From contig CAUYUJ010018327.1 of assembly GCA_963575745.1 (NCBI GenBank), forward strand, positions 247,501 to 311,500: a stretch of DNA of 64,000 nucleotides, written 5' to 3'. Shown piece by piece: positions 40,525 to 49,500 of the stretch. The first letter of the stretch is position 1; the number at the start of each line of letters is the position of its first letter. Under the pieces are notes generated by a model that saw only the letters and a program-made list of their open reading frames with translations, ran no database searches and had not been told where the DNA came from. A program made the position numbers and the translations under genes. This DNA is from Prorocentrum cordatum (lineage: Eukaryota > Sar > Dinophyceae > Prorocentrales > Prorocentraceae).

Positions 40525-42764
40525 CTACGCCTGACTCGACTCGTCCAAGTCCTCGAAGCCCCAGATGTGCTCTGCTGACCGTAACGGTGGTGCACGCGCC
40601 TTCGAAAAGTAGCGCAGGGGGGCGCGATGTGCACCCACCAGTACCAACCTTGGCGAAGCCTCCTCAGCAGCAACTCCAGGTTCTCGCTGACCAGCACGTC
40701 GTACTCGTCCCCCTCCGAGATGTCCCACGCTTCGCCCCGGGAGTCCGCGAGCTCCCTGATGGCGTCCAGCAGCCTCGACGAGCCCGAACACAATTCCAGC
40801 ACCCCCGGGCGACCCGCTCGAGGTCGGGCAGGTAGGTCCTCCTCGTCGCCGACTGGCTCCACCCCTCTCTCCATCTCGGTGTAGACCTCCTCCATCTGCG
40901 GGCCCCAGAGCCCCTCCGTCCCACGACCTGCCGCTGCTCGTGCCTCCTCGGGGTCGCAGTCGCAAGCCAACGATCCGCATCCACTCTCCGAGGCGTCGGT
41001 CATGTACGCACGCGGCCACCAGGGCACCTCCAAGTCCGACTCCATGTAGATCGAGAGGCTCACCAACGCCGAGAGCTCGCTCTTGACTAACTCGGGCAAC
41101 CTCCGCGGTACCACAGACCCCTCCACCACGTAGTCCGTGATCCACGTGTAGGTCTCGTCCAGGATGGCAAAGGCGGGCCTGGAAACCATCATCGTCCACG
41201 TCCAGTGGCCCACCAAGCTTGACAGGACAGTGTCGCCCTCCAGCAGAAGCGCCTCCGTAGCCAGGACCAGCTCCGCGAACTTCTTCGTCTGGACCCTCAG
41301 CGCGCACGGCCTCGTCGCTGGAATCGTGGGCCCAACTCCCCCGTTGAGCCCCTCCCCCCAGTCCTCCTTGTGGATCGCGAGGCCCTTCTGGTTCAGAAGC
41401 TGCTTCACCTCATCCTTGTTCTGCAGGGTCTCCTCCTCCTCGCCGGGGCCCTTCAGCGTAATGCCGATATAGTCGTCGATGTACAGCATCAGGATAGGCC
41501 ATGCCGCAGCCTCCACAGACGTCCCGTCCTCCACCGCCTCGGCCGCGCTCGAGGGAGGACCCCCCTGCTGCGGCGAAGGTCGAGTGAAAGAGGTCGGACT
41601 GCAAAAGCTCGGGGTCGGCTTCCCGCATGTAATAGACGGCGCCTTCAGGGCCTCGAAACTCGCCTCCAAACACGCATGAGCCAGAAAGACCGCCCAGGCC
41701 GAGCCCATCGCCAGGCTCGCTGCTCCAAGTCCAATCTCCAAGGCCTCGGGCTTCTTGAAGTCCAGTCCCTTTTCCTGGCCATGCTGGCACAGCTCCTGCG
41801 GCGAGACGCCCTCCACGACAAAGAACTCCGCCAGCTCCAATCCCCAGTGCAGCCGATAGAACCAATCCGGCACGTCGCCTTGGAAAGAGAAGAGCCGTTG
41901 CCCATGTAAGATAGCCTCGTCCGACTCCAGCAGGGCCAAGCCTGCGGGGCTCCCAAGCGGCACCCTCGGCGGCTCGTGAAAAAGAACGTTGACTTTCCTG
42001 CAGTCCCAGATCAGGCGGCTCTTCAACACTTCCCCTGAGTCGGGGTCGATGTCTTTGGCCACCGTGAACAGTCCCACCTTCTCCTGCATCTCCTTCACGT
42101 AGTCCAGCATCCCCGCTTGGTACATGCGGGACAGGAGCTCCAGTCTCTCGGCCTTGCTCTTCAGCGCCGGGTCCGAGTAGCTCTTCGTCGTCTCGTATCG
42201 CTCCCAGTCCACCTCGCCTGCGCTCTTGATCATCAGCTTCTCGAACGAATCGATGTAGCTGCCCGCACCAGCCGACAGGTCCTGGACGCGAAGCGGCGTC
42301 GTGCCTGGGCTGGGTAGTGAGACTTGCCCAGCTCGGAGGGGGGCAGAGATCCCCTTCTTGAATCTCGTCACCTTCTTGCTGTCCTCCTTCCTCTCCACCG
42401 TCGTAAAATAGCCGGTGCCCGTCGTCTCCTCGAGGCGGCTCAGAGCCACCTTCCCGTCGTTGATGTTGCCCCAGCTCGCCCGAGTGGCATGCCGGTCCCA
42501 GATGTCGCTGATGATATTCTTCTGGAGCGGACTGCTCGCCGTCCACGCCTCCTTCGCTTCCTCCACCGTCTTGAGGGGGGATGGCTGCAGCCAACCATTC
42601 GCACGGCCCACGGCCATGCTCCTGATCGCCGAGATCGTCCTCGCCACCCTTCTCCAAGTCACGCGCAGGCTGACAGAGCTCAGCCCGGCACTCGATCTCC
42701 TTGCAGTCATAGGAAAAGGGAGGCTTGGCAAAGTCCTCAGCGGGCCTCGCTCCCGAGGATCCAT
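40525..42764 (-). pseudogene. Reverse transcriptase with methyltransferase N-part, DIRS-like element
   Basis: One frame (42764 to ~40613) carries SRLIWDCRKVNVLFHEPPR (the RLIxDxRxxN box, ~42020), FSFQGDVPDWFYRLH, LGAASLAMGSAWAVFLAHAC, LMLYIDDYIGI (catalytic YxDD, ~41475), the SLVGHWTWTMMVSRPAF connection, and AYMTDASESGCGSLAC (first RNase H Asp, ~40995). GVLELCSGSSRLLDAIRE (methyltransferase motif I-like, ~40800) and WWVHIAPPCATF (PPC, motif IV-like) follow. Loss of one T in a T-run near 40609 then switches the frame, which continues as SKARAPPLRSAEHIWGFEDL to a TAG at 40525. The RT is of the Ty3/DIRS kind rather than LINE. No start codon can be fixed; protein-like sequence begins by about residue 40. 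Confidence 0.8.
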
Positions 42765-43095
42765 TGGCGACGTCCAGGGCGAGCCTCACCTGGTGACCTG
42801 CACCGCGACGCACTGGTTGATCAGCTTGCGGAAAAGGAGCCCCAGGGAGATCCACGTAGACCTCCTCCGACTCGAAAATCGCCTGGACGAGGAGCTCCTC
42901 CCAGGCAGGCTCGCAGAACACCCAGCCCAGCAGGCCCGCGAGGAGCCCGACCCAAATGGCGGCGCGCGGCGCGCGAGCAGCGGCCGTCGACCCGCCCAGG
43001 CAGCGCGGTGCAGTGCCTGTAGTGCGCTCTTGGCCAGTGGTTACCCGCACCGGCCGCAACCTATTCGCCGTCCGCACCGCCTCCCCCTTCACCAC
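42640..43095 (-). pseudogene. Segment between gag-like and RT regions, DIRS-like element
   Basis: A frame from 43095 (MVKGEAVRTANRL) contains a hydrophobic helix, AAIWVGLLAGLLGWVFCE, then FESEEVYVDLPGAPF and DFAKPPFSYDCKEIECRAEL. It then loses protein character where the RT frame (RANGWLQPSPLKTVEEAKEA) takes over near 42620. Likely one more frameshifted piece of the same polyprotein. No domain recognised. Confidence 0.4.
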
Positions 43096-43860
43096 CTTGG
43101 CTCAGGTGCTTGTTCAGGGTCGCGCGGCGCTTCAGTTTCTCCAACACCTCCTCGTCGGCCTTCAAGTTCTCGCTGTCACGTTCGCCGTCGAGGCGTATGT
43201 ACTCCTCAGCCAGGCTCCGGTCGACCTTGGACTTCCACTTGCCCCCGTTCTGCGCCTTGGGGCGCTGCCAGTCGACACGGCGCTGCACCCGCTCGTAGGC
43301 CTTCCAGATCGAATAGAACCGCAGGCACGTCAACTCGGACGCCTGGCTGTTGATCAGCGCGTCGTGCTCGCCCGAGCTCATCATGCGGTCCAGAACCATG
43401 GCCAGCATGTTCACCTCGTTCGCCACCGAGGCGGTCTGCAGTTCCTTGGCCCGCAACCACTCCTGCGTCTCGACGCGGGCGGTCCGCCCGCCACGGTAGA
43501 GCTTCGCCAGCACCGTGGGCGCCACCCTCGTCTTGACGCCACCCACCTGAGCTCCGACGGCGGGCCTGTACTGCTGCAGCACGTTCTCGAGGCTGCCCTT
43601 CGGGTTGTTGGCCCCCAGCATCAGCTGCACGATCTGATCCTTCAGCGGGTCGTCGAACTCCCCGCCAATCTTGTCCCACGAGCAGCAGCTGCCACTGCTG
43701 CTCACGGGAGTTGGCGGCGAGCCCGCGGTCGCCCTGGCGGAGTCGCGCTGGACCACGCCCTCGTGCTCCTTCAGCTTCCTGATGAACGCGTCGATGTCCC
43801 CCGCGCTGGGCTCCCCGCTGCCGGCCGCCCCAGCCCCGATGGGGCTACCTTCTGCCTCGT
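43061..43860 (-). pseudogene. Gag-like ORF, second piece
   Basis: Open from about 43860 (DEAEGSPIGAGAAGSG, then GDIDAFIRKLKEHEG) through the ATG-like 43756 to a stop at 43061. It is helical and charged: DPLKDQIVQLMLGANN, VLQQYRPAVGAQVGG, NEVNMLAMVLDRMMSSGEHD and YIRLDGERDSENLKADEEVL. The preceding frame (43771-45099) dies at 43771 with random-looking residues exactly where this one begins, so a one-base frame change near 43860 separates them. A structural (gag) role is inferred from position only. Confidence 0.5.
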
Positions 43861-45099
43861 CTCAAGAGGAGGAGGCGCGTGGGCGGGCGGCGGCGCGGGG
43901 GGCCTGGCGGTGGTCTCCTCGCGGATCGTGTCCTCCAGGTCGATCACCGCCGACGCCAGCTCCGCCTGACCCCTCGCCAGCTCGGAGAAGAGCGCCTTGG
44001 CGTCGGGCTCATCGTCGGTGTCACTGACGTCCCGCCCGCCGATCACTGTCGTCGCGTCCGTCTCGCTCTCAGCGTCGCTGTCCGAGGTGCCGCCTCGGCC
44101 TTCACCGCCACCGCTCATGTACAGCCAGAGCCCGTACCCCGCGACACCGATCCCGCCGATGGTGCACATGATCTTCTCCAGGTCTCCGTTGTCGAACATA
44201 TCCTTCGCAAGCTCCAAGAAAAGCTGGAAGTCCTCGAGGGCCTCGAAGCCGACCTTCGCCGTGTGGCACGCGCTGCTCAGCCACGATCCCAGCTCCAAGT
44301 AGCGCCGCGCGCGCCAGCCCAGAAAGGCGAGCGAGCCCCAGGCACCTGCCGCGAGGTAGCTCCAGCCCGCCACCAGGACCGTGGAAAGCCCCCTGAACAG
44401 ACAGCCGGCCATCTGCGTCTTGGAGCTCGGCTTGTGCTTCTTCTTCTCGGGCTTCGCCTTCTCGGCGCGAGCCGCGGCCTCCTTCATCTCCGACTTAGCT
44501 ATCAGGCGCTCCGACGGGATGAGAGCTGCATCCCTCTGCTTCTCCGTCAGCCCAGGGTGTTCAGTCCACACGATGCCCTGCTTCGGCTTGGTGAGGGCGA
44601 ACTTGCGGTCCCTCAGGTTCACGATGATCACCCGCTGCGTGGGGTCCACCGCCGTCCACGTCGTGCTCTTGGCGCCCCCGACCCTGCTGATCAGCAGGAG
44701 CACCACACCCGTCGTCTTCGTCTGCGACTGGAGGTACACGCGGTTCCACCGCGCCCATGGCGCCATGTAGCTCGCCCGCGAGCCCCGGAACAGCTCGGGC
44801 TCGCCTCCCTTCTCCTTCTCCTCGAAGAGCGGCTCGCTGTCGAGCTCCTGCTCGGCCTCGCCCCCAGGCCAGATGATGGGAGCGATCGCCTCCCACTCGC
44901 TGGCGACCACTGCCAGCGCCAGGGCCCAGATGATGGGCCCAGCACGCGCCTTGGCGCCACGACGCCGGCGCCGTGCCCCTGGCCGCGCGCGCCACCCAGG
45001 CCCTCGGGGGCCTGATCGCCCGCGCCGCGCGGGCCGCTCGAACACCTGCAAGGCTGGGTGCTCTCGGGCTCGAGGGAGGCGGGGCTGCCCGCCTCTCAA
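43771..45099 (-). pseudogene. Gag-like ORF, first piece, with three hydrophobic segments
   Basis: 442 codons with start uncertain (ATG 45099 lies in Arg-rich sequence). Three hydrophobic stretches stand out: GPIIWALALAVVASEW (54-69), GLSTVLVAGWSYLAAGAW (237-254) with LAFLGW, and IGGIGVAGYGLWLYMSGG (314-331). Between them are RVIIVNLRDRKFALTKP and a Lys-rich linker (211-228); after them comes a Ser/Asp acidic region. Membrane-spanning-like helices are odd for a gag protein. The last ~25 residues are out of frame relative to the next piece. Confidence 0.5.
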
Positions 45100-45183
45100 A
45101 CCCTTCGAGCCGAAACTGCAGCCAAATACATGGTAATGAGGGTGACGATTTCGGCGGCTAAAACGTTAACGATGCTACTGTAA

Positions 45184-45480
45184 AAGTGTGTTTGGAAAAC
45201 GCGTATGCTGGTGGATTTTCGCCATATCGCTTTCATTGCCTCGATTTCGCGCCTGACTATATGCTGCCGAGATCGCCCTTAAGAGACCCCAGAAAAAGGG
45301 TTCATGATGGAAGGGCCCGAGACAGGCTTCGATGCCCCCATGAGGACCCCACAAGCGGTGAAGCAATCCATTTCGTTAATACGCAGGAGAAGGCAGTGGG
45401 CAGCAGGAAGGTGGCCCCAAGAAGATTTTAGGGGGCCCGGGAGCCCCCCAGGAGCCCTGTGAGGCCCCCAAAAAGGATTC
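45184..45480 (+). repeat. Repeat R, copy 2, right part
   Basis: GGTGGATTTTCGCCATATCGCTTTCATTGCCTCGATTTCG (45211-45250) pairs with 18792-18836 of copy 1 (TAGATTTTCGCCACCTTGCT). Weaker agreement continues (TTCATGATGG with TTCATAGTGC; GAGGCCCCC words). This places the DIRS-like element inside repeat R. Confidence 0.5.
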
Positions 45481-46640
45481 GAAAGGTCCTTGCGACGCCG
45501 CCCCGAGCAGAAAGCAAACACCACATAAAATGCTTCAACGATTGGTTTCGTCTGGCTGGGGGGGGCGCTTGCCGCGCGGGTAGAGGGAGGGGCGGGCCCG
45601 CCCCGCGTGGAAGAGCGGGCGTCCTCAGCCACTTGCGCCTAGAGGGGCGGCGAAATTCCCGGGGCGCGCGCGGGCTGGGGCCTCGCCGTTCGCGGCGATC
45701 ACGGCCCGCGAGCCCGCGCGTCGGACGAGCCCGCCGCTACAATCGGCGCTCGCCGCCGAGCGTCAGCAATTCTAGCCTCTCTAATGTGAGCGGGGTTCAG
45801 CTGTTGGCCTGAAGTTTCGTGGCTTCCGTCGCTCTTCTGGACTTCGCGCCCTTTCTCCCGGGCGCGGTCGGGGGCGGCGGCCGGTGTTGGCATTTCGCGC
45901 CCCTGGAGTAAGTGCTCCTTGACGGCGGGGCCCTTCGGCGCCGCCTAGCCGAACGTCGGGCAGACTGGGCTCGCGCGCGCCACTGCCGCGGCTGGAGTCG
46001 CTCGCGCCGCTCTTCGAGCCCCGCGACTCCACCGGGTCCGTCTCGCCAACGGTCGCTGGCGGTCCAGATCGAGATTGAAAACGACCGCTGCCCCTCGCCT
46101 GGCGGCACTGTAGCGGGACCTACTGCCGCTCAGGAGCCGGAGCTGGAGCGCACGGCTTCGGGCAGTGGACGGGCTGCCTTCGCTGGGAGCCGCCTGCAAC
46201 CGGCGGCCCGCCCTGGCGTGCGAGACCGCCGCGTGCAGGGCGGGGGGTCGCTGGGCGTCGCCGAGCTTCGCTTCGGCGTGGAGCTCGGTTTGGAGTCGAC
46301 CGTCTCTACGCGTCAGCGATCGGGCAGCTGGCCCTTGGGCGCGTCGCTCTCGAAACTCGTTCGTGGAGCGCCCGGGCGACGGCAGAGGTTCGCGCCAGAG
46401 GCTCAGGCTCGCAGCCGCCTGTGGGGCGCCGGCCTCGCCTTTTAGTTGCCGCTGCGATGGCAGAGCCGGGTTGCGCGAACTTCGTCGATGATGCCGGGGT
46501 GGAGACCGACGCACGGGCGCTGGCACCGGGTGCACTGGGCGGCCGTGCGCGCCCGGAGAAACAGAGGGCGCTCGCCGTGCTGCTTGGCGGCGCGCCACTC
46601 GCCCTTCCACGCGGAGTCTTCCGCCCACGCCTTGACGAGC
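45481..46640. other. GC-rich tract, no gene recognised
   Basis: Frames on both strands are Arg/Ala-rich. A minus-strand frame (46442-46720) contains CTRCQRPCVGLHPG, a lone Cys pair-like motif, but no domain. Nothing else supportable. Confidence 0.4.
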
Positions 46641-46649
46641 GGTCCTGTT

Positions 46650-47160
46650 GGAACTTGCAGCACAATGGTGGAGGGCGGTCCGTTTCTGAAATTCCTTTCT
46701 CTTGTCAACGCCGCGCGCATTCGTCCTACAAAATTGCAACAGCGACGTGCAAGGATAGATGGCAGGCCGTTTCCAAAACGGAGCTCTCGCTTCTGCCGCG
46801 ACGCACACGCGCCTGCTCGTTTATAACGTATGAGACAATTACGGAGATGGCGGGCGGCTCATTTTCAAAGTTGCGTTTTCGCTAGAGACTTTCAGACATA
46901 GCAAAACAGACGCTTGACCAGATGGCACAACTGCACGTATGGAGGGCGGCTCCTTTTCAAAATGGGATCCCCATTTGGCAATCCCTCGATGTTAATCTCC
47001 CAACGTGAGACTTTGTCGGGGGGGCGGTCTGTTTTCAAGGCGGGGATTCTGGTGGACACCTCGTTGAACTCTATGGCCATAATTCGCGCGTTTCTTACTA
47101 CTCGTTGAAGGGATGGCAGCATGAAAGGCGGATCGTTCCTGTTCAAGACGGCGCGTGTCT
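46650..47160 (+). repeat. ~90-bp tandem array with GGCGG..CnTTTCAAA core
   Basis: Six copies of a core near 46670, 46760, 46850, 46940, 47022 and 47125, such as GGAGGGCGGCTCCTTTTCAA and GGCGGTCTGTTTTCAAGGCG. Sequence between cores is divergent. In one frame each core reads Gly-Gly-x-x-Phe-(Leu)-Lys. Confidence 0.65.
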
Positions 47161-48250
47161 TCCAAGAGGAGACGTTTGGGGAGGAGGTTTGGGACGGGAG
47201 GGTGTGTTGAAGCATTGTCGATGCATCTTTGAGCTTCAATGTGTTCCATCCTCCCTTCTCCTCCCATGTCCTTTTTTCTCCTTGGATGTAGCTGTTCCCT
47301 CGCGCTTTTTTCCCACAACTTTGCTTAGCATTCTTTTGGGGCAATGCCGGACAATTCTGCGAAGTGATTGTTTGTTTCGCCAGTGCCGCAATGCTCATGT
47401 TCTAGGTGGAAAATATACGTATTATCTGACCGTTGCAGTGCATGTTCAGGAAATAATTTTCGACCGAGGGGAAGGCGGAGATGATGATATTGAGGGAGAG
47501 ACATGGGAAGGAGAAGCGGACGAGGAAAAGCCCCATGCGGAGGGTGTTTCAAATCATGATTGCAGTGAAGATTCCGGGATTTGTCGTAAACAAGTAAAGA
47601 TGGCCAACATTTGAGGACGGAGGAGAAGCAGGAGCAGGAGGAGGAGGAGGTGGAGGAACCTCCGAAATTCCCATGGCAATGTGTACCCTCCCGCCTCGTG
47701 TCGTTCGTCGTCGTCTTCGTCGTCGGCTCCCCAGGTTCCCGACGTCGTGAGATTCTCAGAACGTGGACGTCTGGAGGTCCTGACCTCTTCCCCTGGACTG
47801 TTGTGGTAATGGCCCTTCAAGGGGCAAGGCACGTGGCCCCGGGAAGCGGAATATTGCCACAGACCATCAACGCAACCGTGATGTTTCTGCGACGCGAGAC
47901 CGTTTGTGTCCAGCGCCGACAGGTGGCGCGCACCCTGCTCGGGTGAGGCGCCGTGGGCCTGCCAAGCCGGGCGCCCGCACGGCTTTGTTGTGTTTTCTTT
48001 TTATCGAAGACGCCTACGGCGAATCACCGTTGCCCCCTGCTTGTTGGAAGCGCCTATGTGGCAGAACGTTGCGGCAAGAGCTCGGCCATGCTATCGGAAT
48101 TACGCGTTCCCCCCAGCCGCTGTGAAAACCCTTCGAGGAGCACATGGAGTGGAACAAATAATAGGAGGAAAGGGAAGGAGCATTGATGATGATGGGGGGG
48201 AGGAGGAAGAGGAGGAGGAGGAGGCGGACGATCTTCTTGGGGGCAATCCT
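47161..48250. other. No recognised gene; low-complexity patches
   Basis: Contains GAG-rich patches at 47610-47660 and 48190-48235. A 169-codon frame (47105-47614) has no motif and overlaps the repeat. A run of TCGTC words lies at 47700-47730. Confidence 0.4.
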
Positions 48251-48490
48251 TGGAGCTCCTGTGAGTTTCCGGGAGGGGGGCCTCTTGGAGGCTTCTCGGG
48301 CGGCTTCATTGGGCATATTGGGAACCTTTGGAGGCTTCTTGGGAGGCTCGTTGGCCGTCTGATGGCTTTCCTGGCCCTGACGTCGTCGGGCGCCGTCTTG
48401 GGGGCCTTTTTTGGGCGGACTAAGTGCCGTGTGGGAGGCCATGTTGGGCGTCTTGGAGGTATCCTGGACGCGTGTTCTCGGGCCCACAAC
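48251..48490 (+). repeat. GGCCTCTTGGAGG-type degenerate repeat
   Basis: Words GGGCCTCTTGGAGGCTTCT, TTTGGAGGCTTCTTGGG and GGGCCTTTTTTGGGC echo, in reverse complement, the 5370-5640 repeat. Confidence 0.6.
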
Positions 48491-48514
48491 TTCTCCAAGA
48501 ACCTGAATATGTAG

Positions 48515-49190
48515 AAACCGGGGCTATTTATATGCAGACGACACAGCGTTGGCATCGCAGCATGATGGCAATTTACAACATATTCTGGGTGCTATCACCT
48601 CGGAAGGACAAACATACGGTTTGGAGTTGAATTGCGACAAGGCCGTACATATCCAAGTCTCCACCAATGACCAAGTCACGGGGCCGGGTGGGGAACCGAT
48701 CAAGGTTGTAACAGGCGCTATATTGGGGAGGACTGATTACGCAAGACGGACGAGTGGGCAATTCATTGACCAGGCGGCTGGGGGAACACAGATTTTCTTG
48801 ACAGCAACTATGTAAGATTTGTGGGCATTCTTCAATTGGGAAGCAACCGAAGCTGCTGATCTACACGTTATGTGTCCGCAACAAGCTTCTGTATTCGCTG
48901 GACTCGCTGTAGCTTTTGAAGACAGTCAGGTGCAGACTTGATGCTTTCCACCCTAAGTGCTTTCGGAAGGTTGTTGGGATCGCTCCGTCTTATTTGGCGA
49001 TGGTGTTTAATGCGGATGTATTGGAAAGGGCGGGCACCAAACCCCTGTCTGCAATTCTGACACGGGCTCAGCAATTAGTGTGCGATGCGAATGGCAGTCC
49101 CAGAAATTGGGCTAGTCGGCGTAGAGGCCGGGGTCGTCCGAGACAACAGCGGGCACAATGCGTGTATGGTTTGACACTGGTGCACAGTTA
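48515..49190 (+). pseudogene. LINE-C: 5'-truncated reverse transcriptase fragment
   Basis: Begins at the RT catalytic box: YLYADDTALASQHDG (48524 on), then HILGAITSEGQTYGLELNCDKA and GGEPIKVVTGAILGRTDYA, with a TAA at 48813. The sequence continues in another frame as KLLIYTLCVRNKLLYSLDSL, stop, LKTVRCRLDAFHPKCFRKVVGIAPS and LERAGTKPLSAILTRAQQL, the thumb and C-terminal pattern of LINE RTs. Everything upstream of the YADD box is missing, as expected of an abortive reverse-transcription insertion. No poly(A) or clear duplication found. Confidence 0.75.
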
Positions 49191-49500
49191 GCCCCCACTC
49201 CTTCTGCCCCCTTCTCCCGTCCCCCCCCCTCTTTTCCCCTCCCGCGACCTGCCAAGGTCTGTAGCCTCATTGCGCGTATTTCATGATTTCCACTTCTGGT
49301 TGCCAACGTGCTATCTTGCCCGCGCGTTTGCTTGACGCAAGGCTTTAGTCAGGAGGTATTCTGGGCCGTCTCGGGGCTCTATTGGGGCCGTCTCGGGGGC
49401 CTCTCAGGCCGTCACGTGGCCATCTTGGAGGCCTCTTGGACGATGTCGGGGCGATCATCGGGACCTTTTGGGCCGTCTTGGACCGTCGGATGACCGAAAA
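49191..49500 (+). repeat. Spacer and CCGTCTCGGG/GGCCTCTTGG repeat
   Basis: After a pyrimidine tract (49190-49250), 49360-49495 carries GGCCGTCTCGGGG, GGAGGCCTCTTGGACG and GGCCGTCTTGGACCG, the third site of the 5370-type repeat family. Confidence 0.6.

Larger units (their letters stand above)
37762..45183 (-). mobile_element. Tyrosine-recombinase (DIRS-like) retrotransposon, degenerate
   Basis: The minus-strand order is gag-like region with hydrophobic segments, RT, RNase H start, methyltransferase-like domain, rest of RNase H, tyrosine recombinase. That gene set matches DIRS-type elements. The ends are inferred where repeat R breaks off (37745-37760) and resumes (about 45200). There, CTACAGTGACGCATCTATTAA (37761-37781) faces the complement of GTTAACGATGCTACTGTAAA (45165-45184), an imperfect inverted repeat. 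No target duplication is seen, as expected for tyrosine-recombinase integration. Several frameshifts and an in-frame stop show it is inactive. Confidence 0.75.
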
